A DNA stretch of 64,000 bases, from positions 1 through 64,000 of the forward strand of contig NZ_KB889871.1 of assembly GCF_000372805.1 (NCBI RefSeq), in the 5' to 3' direction. The notes beneath the pieces were generated by a model, which had not been told where the DNA came from, ran no database searches, and saw only the letters and a list, made by a program, of their open reading frames with translations. The first letter of the stretch is position 1, and each line of letters opens with the position of its first letter. The position numbers were made by a program, and so were the translations under genes. Positions 46,516 to 55,890 of this stretch are shown in pieces. Source of the DNA: Marinobacter gelidimuriae (GTDB taxonomy: Bacteria > Pseudomonadota > Gammaproteobacteria > Pseudomonadales > Oleiphilaceae).

Positions 46516-46902
46516 TCAGTTGCGCAGGGTGTAGCGGCCTGAGCCGAGGAAAAACACGGCTACAGCACTCATCAGAAAGAAAAACTGCAGTTCCAGGTGC
46601 AGCCCGCCGTTGCTGCTGAGCAGCATCAACTGGTGGCTGTGCACCAGTGCCAGGGCCACCAACATGTTTGCCACAATCAACAGGGCGCCGGTGCGGGTAT
46701 GAAAACCCAGAATAATCATCAACGGGGCCAGTACTTCGCCAATAATCACGCCCCAGGCCAGAAACGCCGGCAGGTTATGGCTGACGAGCTGGGCTTCAAT
46801 AAAGCCCACACCGTTCATCAGTTTATCGATGCCGTGAAACAGCAGCAGACCGCCCAAAGTGAGGCGGATAATGAGTTTTCCAAGATCGGTATTGGCAAGC
46901 AT
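46516..46902 (-). CDS. DoxX-family membrane protein
   Basis: A 128-residue protein with four hydrophobic helices and the DoxX signature near the start (GKLIIRLTLGGLLLFHGIDKL) and middle (FLAWGVIIGEVLAPLMIILGF). Members are small inner-membrane proteins linked in some bacteria to redox homeostasis; the reaction is unknown. The ATG at 46902 is chosen because the upstream extension lacks family similarity. It follows the hypothetical gene at 47007 by about 100 bases on the same strand. Confidence 0.85.
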   Translation of the reverse strand: MLANTDLGKLIIRLTLGGLLLFHGIDKLMNGVGFIEAQLVSHNLPAFLAWGVIIGEVLAPLMIILGFHTRTGALLIVANMLVALALVHSHQLMLLSSNGGLHLELQFFFLMSAVAVFFLGSGRYTLRN

Positions 46903-47006
46903 GGTTTTGGCCCCGGGGCAGGTAAAAAACAACGCACAGCTTAACGGCTTGGGCGTCAGGCGCAAGGCAATGTATGCGATATAACAAATGCTGAATGTCG
47001 AAGAGG

Positions 47007-47699
47007 CTAGCGCCGGCGGCGATTGCCCAGGGTAAAGCGGATGTGGTTACGCACCAGCAGATTTTCCCAATACTGTCGCATTGAGTCCCAGGCCGCGTTG
47101 TTGGCCTGTGCCACAAACGGGTCCAGGTTAAGATCGTAGTAGTCCGGGCTGCCGGCAATCTGCCACACGGTGATGACTACGGCATCGTCCAACTCATTGG
47201 CGAACGGCTCACCAATGAGTTCGTGTACCAGCAGGTTGGCCCGTGTGGCCTCCATATCCACCAGTTTGCTGCGGCGGAAGCTGTGGTTATTTTCGTACAT
47301 ATCTTCCATCAGGCGGTGGCACAGATAGGCGCTGATTAGAAGCCCGTCAAGGCCTATATAGTGGCTAAGAAGCACAGACGGGTTGGTGAAAAAACGGGCG
47401 GCGGCGTCTAGAAAGGGCGTGAATAGACCTTCGTGGCCGGCGTCGCGGGCGCAGGTGTCAACCGCGTGAATCAGCCGCGGGGCCGTTTCGATGTATTCCA
47501 CCGAAAATTGGAACAGGCAGCTAGCCGGCGCTCGACTGTTAAAGCTGATGCACGTTGGCAGCGCCTGGGCACGCAGCTGCAGGTGGCGCAAAAAAGCGCC
47601 TGAGCGGGCTTCCCTGCACCTTGCAGTGTCAATGATGTCCAGAACTGCTTTCGGAGTCATGTGCACGGTTGCCGGTGTCGATACGTAAAAGGATCGCAA
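47007..47699 (-). CDS. Hypothetical protein, 230 residues
   Basis: I do not recognise a domain. The frame is supported by a strong GGGAGG ribosome binding site five bases before its TTG start, and by a paralogous remnant (LVDMEATRANLLVH) at 46366. The protein is soluble-looking and helical, without signal peptide, with a Cys near position 50 and a basic end (GNRRRR). An internal ATG at 47660 is an alternative start but has no ribosome binding site. Downstream is the DoxX gene on the same strand. Confidence 0.65.
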   Translation of the reverse strand: MRSFYVSTPATVHMTPKAVLDIIDTARCREARSGAFLRHLQLRAQALPTCISFNSRAPASCLFQFSVEYIETAPRLIHAVDTCARDAGHEGLFTPFLDAAARFFTNPSVLLSHYIGLDGLLISAYLCHRLMEDMYENNHSFRRSKLVDMEATRANLLVHELIGEPFANELDDAVVITVWQIAGSPDYYDLNLDPFVAQANNAAWDSMRQYWENLLVRNHIRFTLGNRRRR

Positions 47700-47852
47700 G
47701 GCGCCTCCCGTTCAGGTCACGGGTATATGGGTTGTGCAGGCAAATGGCCTGGTCAGGCGCAGGGTGAAGCCTGTGATGTTAATAAAGTGTAGACGACTAT
47801 TTCAGCCTTGCCGGCCAGGGCGTCAACAATTTAATCTGGCTGCGGGCAGCTG

Positions 47853-49196
47853 TTATGGGCCTTCATTACTACGAAACCAGCGCCCCTGACGATTAAAATG
47901 CAGGTATACCAATCCCATACTCAAGGCTCGCGCCAGCATCAGACTGATCATCGCAAACCACAACCCGTGATTTCCCCAGCCGGTGGTCAGCCACCACACC
48001 GGCAAATACACGCCCAGGGCGGCAAACAGCATGGTGTTCTGCATGGCTCGGGTTTGGGTGGCACCAATGAAAACGCCGTCAAACAGAAACCCCCACACCG
48101 CGGTGAAAGGCAGCAGCCACACCCAGGGCAGATACTGCCAGGCGTTAATTTGCACGGATTCGATGCTGGTTAATAACCCGATCAGCATCTGGCCACCCAG
48201 CACAAAAAGCGCTGTCAGGAGTAAGGCACCCCAAACCGACCAGCGCAGGGCGGTGTCGAATACCCGCTTGAACTGGCGCCGGTTGCCACGGCCGACGGCC
48301 TCGCCGATCAGAGCTTCAGCGGCGTTTGCAAAGCCATCCAGAGCGTTGGAAATAACCAGCAGAAAAGTAAACAGTACCGCGTTGGCGGCCAGAATAGCGT
48401 CGCCCTGGCGCGCGCCTTGAGCGGTAAAAAAGGCAAACGCCAACAGCAAGGCGATGGTGCGCACCATAATAAAACGGTTTACCTGAAGTATGCGCAGGTA
48501 GTCTGCAAGGGTGCCGATCAGCGCGCGGGTCATGCGCTGGCCTTCGGGCATGCGCCGTAACACGATTGCCAAACCAATCAGCGCCGCACCGTATTCCGCG
48601 ATCACCGTGGCCATGGCCACACCGCGGCTGTTCCAGCCGAACCCGGTCACAAACAGCACGTCTAGCACCAGATTCACGCCGTTGGCCATCACCAGCATGA
48701 TCATTGGGCCGCGGGAATACTGGGTGCCAATCAGCCAGCCCACCAAGGTGTACTGGCACAGCACCGCCGGCGCGCTCCAGATGCGTATGGCGGCGTATTC
48801 GGAGGCCAGTTCCAGCACGCCGGCGCTGGGGTTCATCAGCGCCAGGCCTGTGTGTATCAATGGCTGTTGAAAAGCAATCAGCAACAGACCGATGGCCACC
48901 GCCAGCAACAGCGAGCGCAACAGCAGTGCCACCTGCTCGTGCTCGTCACGTTTACCCCAGGCCTGAGCCGCCAAACCGGTGGTGCCCATGCGCATAAAGC
49001 CGAAGGTCCAGTACAGAATGCTGAACAGGTTGGCGCCTACAGCCACGGCGCCAAGATATTGCGGATCTGGCAGGTGCCCCAGCACGGCGGTGTCTACCAG
49101 ACCAAGCATCGGCACGGTAAGATTGGTGAGCATCAACGGCCACGCCAACGCCCATAATCGGCGATCCAGGCGGGTTAAACGGTGCAAGGGCTTCAT
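47853..49196 (-). CDS. MATE-family efflux protein (DinF-like)
   Basis: A 447-residue protein with twelve predicted membrane helices in the MATE arrangement: WPLMLTNLTVPMLGLVDTAVLG at the N-terminus, the YWTFGFMRMGTTGLAAQAWG loop typical of DinF-type members, and ANAVLFTFLLVISNALDGFANAAEALIG at the start of the second half. It would export cationic or toxic compounds using H+ or Na+. The substrate is unknown. It is divergent from coxB with about 160 bases between them. The length is normal. Confidence 0.88.
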   Translation of the reverse strand: MKPLHRLTRLDRRLWALAWPLMLTNLTVPMLGLVDTAVLGHLPDPQYLGAVAVGANLFSILYWTFGFMRMGTTGLAAQAWGKRDEHEQVALLLRSLLLAVAIGLLLIAFQQPLIHTGLALMNPSAGVLELASEYAAIRIWSAPAVLCQYTLVGWLIGTQYSRGPMIMLVMANGVNLVLDVLFVTGFGWNSRGVAMATVIAEYGAALIGLAIVLRRMPEGQRMTRALIGTLADYLRILQVNRFIMVRTIALLLAFAFFTAQGARQGDAILAANAVLFTFLLVISNALDGFANAAEALIGEAVGRGNRRQFKRVFDTALRWSVWGALLLTALFVLGGQMLIGLLTSIESVQINAWQYLPWVWLLPFTAVWGFLFDGVFIGATQTRAMQNTMLFAALGVYLPVWWLTTGWGNHGLWFAMISLMLARALSMGLVYLHFNRQGRWFRSNEGP

Positions 49197-49358
49197 AAAC
49201 GGCTATCCAGAATAGTCACGGCGGTAAAACGCTGGTATCATAACATTGTTGAATTTCAGCTGTTTGCTAGCTTTTTCGTTATACGTGTCTATACTGGTAT
49301 TTGAGATATTCGAAAGCAGTCTTTTACCCGGCAATCATAATCCATGTGGAGACGCAAT

Positions 49359-50489
49359 ATGCGTGTGTGCGCAAAACGGGCTTTTGCCCTATGCGGCTTG
49401 GCTCTGTTCCCGGTGATGTCCATGGCGGACTGGACCATGAACATGAGCCCTGGTGTTACCCAGACCAGCAACGACATTTACGGCTTGCACATGACCATTT
49501 TGTGGATCTGTGTTGTTATCGGTGTTGTAGTGTTCGGCGTCATGTTCTGGTCGATCTTCGCCCATCGTAAGTCTCGCGGTCACAAACCCGCGAACTTCCA
49601 CGAGAACACCACGGTGGAAGTGCTTTGGACCATCATTCCTTTGGTTATTCTTGTGGCTATGGCGATTCCGGCCACCACTACGCTGATTGATATGTATGAC
49701 ACCACCGAAGCCGATGTGGACATCAAGATCACCGGTTATCAGTGGAAATGGAAATACGATTACCTGGACGACGAGTTCGGTTATTTCTCCAGTTTGAGCA
49801 CCCCCCGCGACCAGATTAATAACCGCCAGACCAAAGGTGACAATTACCTACTGGAAGTTGACAACCCGTTGGTAGTGCCGGTGGGCCAAAAGGTGCGGTT
49901 ACTGATGACTGCAAACGATGTCATCCACTCCTGGTGGGTGCCTGAATTTGGTCTGAAAAAAGACGCGATTCCCGGATTTATTAACGAAGCCTGGATCCGG
50001 GTGGATACGCCGGGCACTTATCGCGGCCAGTGCACCGAGCTGTGCGGCAAAGGCCATGGCTTTATGCCCATTGTGGTGGAAGCAGTGCCGCAGGCCGAAT
50101 ACCAGACCTGGATTGGTGAGCAGCGCGCTGCGGCCGAGAAAGAAAAAGAATTGACCCAGAAAGAATGGACCATGCCCGAACTGATGGAGCGCGGTGAGAA
50201 AAGTTATCAAAGCACTTGTGCCGCCTGCCACCAGGCCGATGGTAGCGGCTTGCCGCCGTCGTTTCCGGCGCTGCGTGGCAGTGCTATCGCCGTCGGCGAC
50301 ATAGCTGGCCATATCGATATTGTGGTCAACGGCAAGCGCGGTACCGCCATGCAAGCCTTTGGCAAGCAGCTCAACGAAGTCGATATTGCGGCGATCATCA
50401 CCTACGAGCGTAACGCCTGGGGTAATAACGTGGGCGATATGGTTACGCCCAAGGACATTTTTGATTACAAAAACCAGCAACAACAGTGA
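49359..50489 (+). CDS. coxB: Cytochrome c oxidase subunit II with fused cytochrome c
   Basis: A 376-residue precursor with a signal peptide (RAFALCGLALFPVMSMA), two membrane helices (about 45-65 and 88-108) and the CuA cupredoxin domain. The copper ligands are in HSWWVPEFG and CTELCGKGHGFMP (about 222-234). A C-terminal cytochrome c with haem motif CAACH (about 289-293) and a Met ligand near MQAFG completes it. It receives electrons from cytochrome c for the aa3 oxidase. The ATG at 49359 follows TGGAGACGC and is preferred over the ATG at 49344. It is the first gene of the oxidase operon. Confidence 0.94.
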   Translation: MRVCAKRAFALCGLALFPVMSMADWTMNMSPGVTQTSNDIYGLHMTILWICVVIGVVVFGVMFWSIFAHRKSRGHKPANFHENTTVEVLWTIIPLVILVAMAIPATTTLIDMYDTTEADVDIKITGYQWKWKYDYLDDEFGYFSSLSTPRDQINNRQTKGDNYLLEVDNPLVVPVGQKVRLLMTANDVIHSWWVPEFGLKKDAIPGFINEAWIRVDTPGTYRGQCTELCGKGHGFMPIVVEAVPQAEYQTWIGEQRAAAEKEKELTQKEWTMPELMERGEKSYQSTCAACHQADGSGLPPSFPALRGSAIAVGDIAGHIDIVVNGKRGTAMQAFGKQLNEVDIAAIITYERNAWGNNVGDMVTPKDIFDYKNQQQQ

Positions 50490-50557
50490 CCCGTTGGCGG
50501 CGCCAAGCTGCCAACCCAGGCCCCTACAAGAATGAAACGGCGGTTACGGGAGATATT

Positions 50558-52165
50558 ATGAGTACGGTTGCAGACGCTCACACCTCAGAGCATTCTTTAG
50601 GGCAGAACCACGATCATCACGGCCCAGCCAAGGGTTGGACTCGTTGGCTGTTCACGACCAACCACAAAGATATCGGGACCATGTACCTGATATTCAGTTT
50701 TGGTATGTTTCTGTTGGGCGGCACCATGGCCATGGTCATCCGCGCTGAACTGTTCCAGCCAGGACTACAAATCGTACAGCCGGAATTTTTCAACCAGATA
50801 ACCACCATGCACGGCCTTATTATGGTGTTTGGTGCGGTGATGCCGGCCTTTGTGGGCCTGGCTAACTGGATGTTACCGCTGATGATCGGTGCACCGGACA
50901 TGGCGCTGCCGCGGATGAACAACTGGAGCTTTTGGTTGCTGCCCTGCTCCTTCCTGATTCTGGTATCCACTTTGTTTATGGACGGCGGCGGCCCCAACTT
51001 CGGCTGGACCTTCTACGCGCCTCTGTCGACCACTTACGGCCCTCCAAGCACCACTTACTTTATCTTTGCCCTGCACATTGCCGGTGCGTCGTCGATTATG
51101 GGCGCCATCAACGTGATTTCCACCATTCTGAACATGCGTGCGCCGGGCATGACCCTGATGAAAATGCCTCTGTTTGTATGGACCTGGCTGATTACCGCGT
51201 TTCTTTTGCTGGCGGTTATGCCGGTGCTGGCAGGCGTGTTGACCATGATGCTGATGGACATCAACTTCGGTACCAGCTTCTTTGATGCCTCCGGTGGCGG
51301 CGATCCGGTGCTGTTCCAGCATATATTCTGGTTCTTCGGGCACCCCGAGGTGTACATTATGATTTTGCCGGCGTTCGGCGCTATTTCTCACATAGTTCCG
51401 GCGTTTTCCCGTAAACCGCTGTTTGGCCATGCCTCTATGGTGTACGCGACGTGCGCCATTGCGCTGCTGTCGTTCCTGGTATGGGCCCACCATATGTTTA
51501 CGGTGGGTATTCCCGTCGCCGGCCAGCTATTCTTTATGTATGCCACTTTGCTGATTGCGGTACCCACCGGGGTTAAGGTGTTTAACTGGGTGGCGACCAT
51601 GTTCCGTGGTTCGATGACCTTCGAGGCCCCGATGCTGTTCGCCATCGCGTTCATCATTTTGTTCACTGTGGGTGGGTTTTCCGGGCTGATGCTGGCCATT
51701 GCTCCGGCCGATTTCCAATACCACGACACCTACTTTGTGGTGGCGCATTTCCACTACGTGCTGGTGCCCGGTGCAATCTTTGGCATCTTTGCTTCTGCGT
51801 ACTTCTGGCTGCCCAAGTGGACCGGCTACATGTATGACGAAACCCTGGCCAAGACCCATTTCTGGTTGTCGTTCGTGGGTATGAACCTGGCGTTTTTCCC
51901 CATGCACTTTTTGGGGCTGGCGGGTATGCCGCGGCGAATTCCGGATTACGCCCTGCAATTTGCCGATTTCAACATGGTGTCAAGCATAGGCGCATTCCTG
52001 TTCGGGGCTACCCAGCTTCTGTTCCTGTTTATTGTCGTGAAATGTGCCCGCGGCGGCGGTGAGCCAGCGGCGGCCAATCCCTGGGACGGCGCGGAGGGCC
52101 TGGAATGGACGGTGCCTTCACCTGCGCCCTACCACACCTTCTCCACACCACCGGAGGTGCGTTAA
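50558..52165 (+). CDS. coxA: Cytochrome c oxidase subunit I
   Basis: A 535-residue haem-copper oxidase subunit with twelve membrane helices. It starts near TRWLFTTNHKDIGTMYLIF. The HPEVY motif (GHPEVYIMILPAFG) holds the CuB His cross-linked to Tyr, LVWAHHMFTVG gives the two other CuB His, and TYFVVAHFHYVLVPGA holds the haem a and a3 ligands. It reduces O2 to water and pumps protons. The ATG at 50558 follows GGGAGA; the frame upstream to 50486 overlaps the coxB end and is not family-like. The end, SPAPYHTFSTPPEV, is normal. Confidence 0.96.
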   Translation: MSTVADAHTSEHSLGQNHDHHGPAKGWTRWLFTTNHKDIGTMYLIFSFGMFLLGGTMAMVIRAELFQPGLQIVQPEFFNQITTMHGLIMVFGAVMPAFVGLANWMLPLMIGAPDMALPRMNNWSFWLLPCSFLILVSTLFMDGGGPNFGWTFYAPLSTTYGPPSTTYFIFALHIAGASSIMGAINVISTILNMRAPGMTLMKMPLFVWTWLITAFLLLAVMPVLAGVLTMMLMDINFGTSFFDASGGGDPVLFQHIFWFFGHPEVYIMILPAFGAISHIVPAFSRKPLFGHASMVYATCAIALLSFLVWAHHMFTVGIPVAGQLFFMYATLLIAVPTGVKVFNWVATMFRGSMTFEAPMLFAIAFIILFTVGGFSGLMLAIAPADFQYHDTYFVVAHFHYVLVPGAIFGIFASAYFWLPKWTGYMYDETLAKTHFWLSFVGMNLAFFPMHFLGLAGMPRRIPDYALQFADFNMVSSIGAFLFGATQLLFLFIVVKCARGGGEPAAANPWDGAEGLEWTVPSPAPYHTFSTPPEVR

Positions 52166-52167
52166 TC

Positions 52168-53055
52168 ATGTCGGAATACCAGAAGTATTACGTACCGGAT
52201 CAAAGCAAATGGCCGATTATTGCTACGTTTGGGCTGGGTACGACGCTGTTCGGCGCAGCCACTATTATGGTCGACGGCGGTCAGGGTGGCAGTACCAGCA
52301 GTGGCTGGATGATCTTTACTGTGGGCTTGTTATTGATGGCTTATATGATTTTCGGCTGGTTTGGCAGCGTGGTGCGTGAAAGTCGTGCTGGCCTTCACAG
52401 CCCACAAATGGACCGGTCTTTTCGCTGGGGCATGAGCTGGTTTATTTTTTCTGAAATCATGTTTTTTGCGGCGTTTTTTGGCGCACTGTTTTACGCCCGT
52501 GTGTTTGCCGTTCCCTGGTTGGGGGGTGAGGGCGATCGCGGTAGCTCGAATATGTTGTGGGAAGGGTTTCAGGCGACCTGGCCGCTGATTAACACGCCTG
52601 ACCCCAGTTTGTACCCAGCGCCCAAGGGCATCATAGGGCCCTGGGGCTTGCCGTTGATAAACACCATTTTATTGGTGAGTTCGTCATTCACCATTACCGT
52701 TGCCCATCATGCGTTAAAGGCCGGTAGCCGTAAAAAACTGAAGCTGTGGCTGGGCGCCACTATTGTTCTGGCGCTGGCATTTGTGGGTTTTCAGGCCGAA
52801 GAATACATGCACGCCTATCAGGAGCTGAACCTGACCCTACAGTCCGGGATTTATGGCAGCACCTTCTTTATGTTGACTGGGTTCCACGGTGCTCACGTGA
52901 TTTTGGGCACCATCATGCTGACTGTGATGCTAATTCGCATTAGCAAAGGTCATTTTAGCGCTGACAATCACTTCGGGTTCGAGGCGGCGGCCTGGTACTG
53001 GCACTTTGTCGACGTAGTTTGGCTGATGCTGTTTGTGTTTGTGTACGTGATCTGA
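52168..53055 (+). CDS. coxC: Cytochrome c oxidase subunit III
   Basis: A 295-residue membrane protein with seven helices: YYVPDQSKWPIIATFGLG at the start, GMSWFIFSEIMFFAAFFGAL, the long loop before NTILLVSSSFTITVAHHAL, and HGAHVILGTIMLTVML near the end. It is the structural third subunit of aa3 oxidase. The ATG at 52168 follows GGAGGTGCG inside the end of coxA, only two bases after its stop. In pseudomonads and many relatives ctaG (cox11) lies between coxA and coxC; here there is no room for it. Confidence 0.94.
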   Translation: MSEYQKYYVPDQSKWPIIATFGLGTTLFGAATIMVDGGQGGSTSSGWMIFTVGLLLMAYMIFGWFGSVVRESRAGLHSPQMDRSFRWGMSWFIFSEIMFFAAFFGALFYARVFAVPWLGGEGDRGSSNMLWEGFQATWPLINTPDPSLYPAPKGIIGPWGLPLINTILLVSSSFTITVAHHALKAGSRKKLKLWLGATIVLALAFVGFQAEEYMHAYQELNLTLQSGIYGSTFFMLTGFHGAHVILGTIMLTVMLIRISKGHFSADNHFGFEAAAWYWHFVDVVWLMLFVFVYVI

Positions 53056-53085
53056 CATCGCTCATCTGCTTTGTCAGAGCTGAAG

Positions 53086-53289
53086 TTAGGGTGTAGGATT
53101 CAGCGTTAAGCCGCCTTGCCAGAGTGACAACAGAATGACCAACAGCAACAGCACGCTCAGGGCAACGCGCAGCGCGAGGGAATTGATAACGCGATTGGTT
53201 TTTCCACCGTCGCGTATCAGAAAAAACAGGCCGCTGAACAGGCTGACGATCACCGCCAGTAGCAGGGCAACAATGAGTATTTTTAACAT
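53086..53289 (-). CDS. DUF2909 small twin-helix membrane protein
   Basis: A 67-residue protein of two membrane helices (ILIVALLLAVIVSLFSGLFFL and LRVALSVLLLLVILLSLW) with a short charged loop, RDGGKTNRVI. It matches DUF2909, regularly found between coxC and the SURF1 gene on the opposite strand, as here. Its role, probably in oxidase assembly, is not established. The ATG at 53289 gives the family length. Confidence 0.8.
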   Translation of the reverse strand: MLKILIVALLLAVIVSLFSGLFFLIRDGGKTNRVINSLALRVALSVLLLLVILLSLWQGGLTLNPTP

Positions 53290-53333
53290 GTACAGGTCCG
53301 TTTGGTTAGTCGGTCTGTTCAGTATAGCAAAGC

Positions 53334-54047
53334 ATGGGTAATTCGCAGGGCTCACGACGTTACTGGCACTGGGATTGGCGTCTTATGCTGTTTAGCGGGC
53401 TATTTTTACCGCTGTTGCTGGGTTTGGGGGTATGGCAATTGCAGCGTGCCGAGTTCAAACAGCAACAGCAGGGCCAGTGGCAACAGCAGACGTCCGAACT
53501 GGCTTGGCCGCAGCTGGTAGAGCAGGGCCTGGATGCGGGTCGACCTGTGAAGCTTGACGGATCATACGGCGACACCACCTGGCTGCTGGACAATCGCACC
53601 CGCGATGGCATGGCTGGATACGAGGTGTTAACGGTGTTCTATCCACTTCAGGGGCCGGCGCTGGTGGTTAATCGCGGCTGGGTAATTGCACCGCGTACCC
53701 GTCAGCAGTTACCGGAAACCTCGGCAACACAAGAACGGGTAGAGATTTCCGGACGCCTGGCAGACTTTCCCCAACCACCGTTGCTGGCGGCCGTTCAGGC
53801 AGGCAGTGGTTGGCCAAGGCGAGTGCAAAGCTTGCCTCCGGAGGTGGCGCAAGACGTGGTGCCAGAATTGCCCGGGTTGATTTTGCGCCTGGCTGACCAG
53901 AACCAGCCGGGCGCATTGCGGGCCGACTGGGCGCCAGACCGAATGGCCGCCGCAACCCATTACGGTTACGCCACCCAGTGGTTTGCGTTGGCGCTAATGC
54001 TGACTATATTGACGGTGGTGGCTAGTTACCGTAAAGCCGCAGATTAG
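53334..54047 (+). CDS. SURF1-family oxidase assembly protein
   Basis: A 237-residue protein with one membrane helix at each end (MLFSGLFLPLLLGLGVWQLQ near 18-37 and ATQWFALALMLTILTVVASY near 212-231) flanking the periplasmic SURF1 domain. PVKLDGSY, WLLDNRTRDGMAGYEVLTVF and ALVVNRGWVI are characteristic. SURF1 helps insert haem a into subunit I. It continues the plus-strand run of assembly genes after the oppositely oriented DUF2909 gene. Confidence 0.9.
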   Translation: MGNSQGSRRYWHWDWRLMLFSGLFLPLLLGLGVWQLQRAEFKQQQQGQWQQQTSELAWPQLVEQGLDAGRPVKLDGSYGDTTWLLDNRTRDGMAGYEVLTVFYPLQGPALVVNRGWVIAPRTRQQLPETSATQERVEISGRLADFPQPPLLAAVQAGSGWPRRVQSLPPEVAQDVVPELPGLILRLADQNQPGALRADWAPDRMAAATHYGYATQWFALALMLTILTVVASYRKAAD

Positions 54048-54091
54048 CCACACATCAACCCCAACAGCCGTGACCCGTTCAGGAGCCAATA

Positions 54092-54742
54092 ATGACAACA
54101 ACGGTGGCCCAGCAGAATTCCCAGACAGCTTCGCCCAAGCCCATGAGCCCGCAGCAGATACGCAAAGGGCGGCGCATGGCTCTGCTGCTCATGGCGGTGG
54201 TTTTTGGCCCGATTATTCTGGCCAGTGCGATGTTCTATGGCGGCTGGCTCAATCCGACTGAGCACACCAACAACGGTGCTCTGGTGACGCCCCTTGTTCC
54301 GCTCAGCAATTTGCAGTTGCAAACCGCGCAGGGCACGCCGCTGGCAGCCCGTTTCGGCCCCACGCAAACCAGCGCCACGTGGTTGCTGCTGGTGGTGGCG
54401 GACAACTGCACAGAGGTTTGCCAACAACTGCTGTACACCACACGCCAAACCAGCATTGCGCTCGGCAAATACGCCACACGGGTCAGCCGTGGTGCGGCCC
54501 TGACAAGCCTGCCACCGGCTCTGGCCCAGCGCTGGCCGGCAGACTTTGAGCGTATGGAGCGTTTTACGCCGTTGCCGGCACAAACTCCCGTATGGCCGCC
54601 GGGCGTGGAGCCATCCCAGGCGCCACAACTGCTGCTGGTAGACCCCTTAGGCAACATTATGATGCGCTACCCGGCAAGTGTGCCGGGGGGTGATGTGTTG
54701 GATGACCTGAAACATCTGCTGAAAATTTCGCGAATCGGCTAA
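54092..54742 (+). CDS. Membrane-anchored thioredoxin-like oxidase assembly protein
   Basis: A 216-residue protein with one N-terminal membrane helix (MALLLMAVVFGPIILASAMF, about 29-48) and a periplasmic domain that contains CTEVC near residue 109. That CxxxC motif, followed by LLVDPLGNIMMRYPA, is like the SCO/thioredoxin fold. It is the conserved small gene between SURF1 and the haem A synthase gene in pseudomonad-type clusters. A role as copper chaperone or thiol reductant for CuA assembly is an inference. A true SCO gene lies further along. Confidence 0.7.
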   Translation: MTTTVAQQNSQTASPKPMSPQQIRKGRRMALLLMAVVFGPIILASAMFYGGWLNPTEHTNNGALVTPLVPLSNLQLQTAQGTPLAARFGPTQTSATWLLLVVADNCTEVCQQLLYTTRQTSIALGKYATRVSRGAALTSLPPALAQRWPADFERMERFTPLPAQTPVWPPGVEPSQAPQLLLVDPLGNIMMRYPASVPGGDVLDDLKHLLKISRIG

Positions 54743-54753
54743 GGCGGGTGATG

Positions 54754-55890
54754 ATGACAAAAAATTACGCCGACAATGCCGAATCCATAACGGTACCTCG
54801 TCTGATGTTGCGCTTGGCCGTGCTGGCCGTTGGGCTGGCCGTGGTGGTGATCATGCTCGGCGCCTGGACCCGGCTGGTACACGCCGGCCTGGGCTGTCCC
54901 GATTGGCCCGGTTGCTACGGTTTTCTGACGGTGCCGCAAAGCGAAACCAGCATTGCCATCGCCAATGTGCGCTTTCCGGAAACTCCGGTGGATGTTGCCA
55001 AAGGATGGCCCGAAATGATTCACCGCTATGCAGCCGGCATGCTGGGCCTTCTGGTGTTCGGACTGGCGGCTTACGCCGTACGCCAGCGCAAACTGAATGT
55101 CCCGGTAAAGCTGCCCCTGTTTATAGCCGGTTTTATTGTGCTACAAGGCGCGTTTGGCATGTGGACCGTTACCCTGAAATTGTGGCCCCAGGTGGTGGCT
55201 TTGCATTTGCTAGGAGGCTTTACCACCCTGAGTTTGCTAGCGTTGCTGGTGTTAAGGCTACGCAGCCGTGTTCGGGGCGGGTCGGCGCAAACAGCCGTGT
55301 TGAAGTCTGCCCGTTCGGGCTCGGGGCTTCGCCCCTGGCTTTATGGCGGGTTGCTGCTGGTGATTATGCAGATTGCCTTGGGTGCCTGGACAGCCGCCAA
55401 CTACGCCGCCGTGGCCTGTACTGATTTACCCACCTGCGGAGGCCAGTGGTGGCCGCAGGGAATGGATTTTACCCACGGCTTTGACATAACCCAGCACGTT
55501 GGGCCCAATTATTTGGGAGGCCAGCTTAACGCTGAGGGACGGGTGGCTATTCATGTCAGCCATCGCCTGGGCGCCGCTGCTGTGCTGGTTTATTTCAGCG
55601 TGCTACTGGCGCTGCTGTGGGCCCGGCGCCGGCGCAATGGCCTAAGCCAGTCAGTGGCTGTGGTAGCGGTTGTTCTGCTGGCACAGATTGCGCTGGGCCT
55701 GGCTAATGTGATTCTCTACATTCCGCTGGCGGTCGCCGTGGCCCATAACGCCACCGGGGCGCTGTTGTTGCTGAGCGTGATTCAGCTGATCTGGCATCAA
55801 CGTCAGTTGTCCCAGGGCTTGCCGGCACAGCTGTCGGGCGCTAAAAACAATTCGATGAATTCAGGAAAGCATCAGGAGATAACGGCATGA
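54754..55890 (+). CDS. ctaA: Haem A synthase (COX15/CtaA)
   Basis: A membrane protein of about 378 residues with eight helices in two homologous halves: RLVHAGLGCPDWPGCYG then WPEMIHRYAAGMLGLLVFGL in the first, and ACTDLPTCGGQWWPQGMDF with AIHVSHRLGAAAVLVYF in the second. The paired His residues are haem ligands, and the Cys pairs are typical of COX15. It oxidises the C8 methyl group of haem O to make haem A. The three Met codons at 54748-54756 leave the exact start open. It overlaps cyoE by four bases. Confidence 0.92.
   Translation: MTKNYADNAESITVPRLMLRLAVLAVGLAVVVIMLGAWTRLVHAGLGCPDWPGCYGFLTVPQSETSIAIANVRFPETPVDVAKGWPEMIHRYAAGMLGLLVFGLAAYAVRQRKLNVPVKLPLFIAGFIVLQGAFGMWTVTLKLWPQVVALHLLGGFTTLSLLALLVLRLRSRVRGGSAQTAVLKSARSGSGLRPWLYGGLLLVIMQIALGAWTAANYAAVACTDLPTCGGQWWPQGMDFTHGFDITQHVGPNYLGGQLNAEGRVAIHVSHRLGAAAVLVYFSVLLALLWARRRRNGLSQSVAVVAVVLLAQIALGLANVILYIPLAVAVAHNATGALLLLSVIQLIWHQRQLSQGLPAQLSGAKNNSMNSGKHQEITA

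Noticed and set aside
50873..51493. A 206-residue minus-strand frame inside coxA
   Set aside because: Antisense to a strongly conserved membrane protein; charged composition typical of shadow frames.
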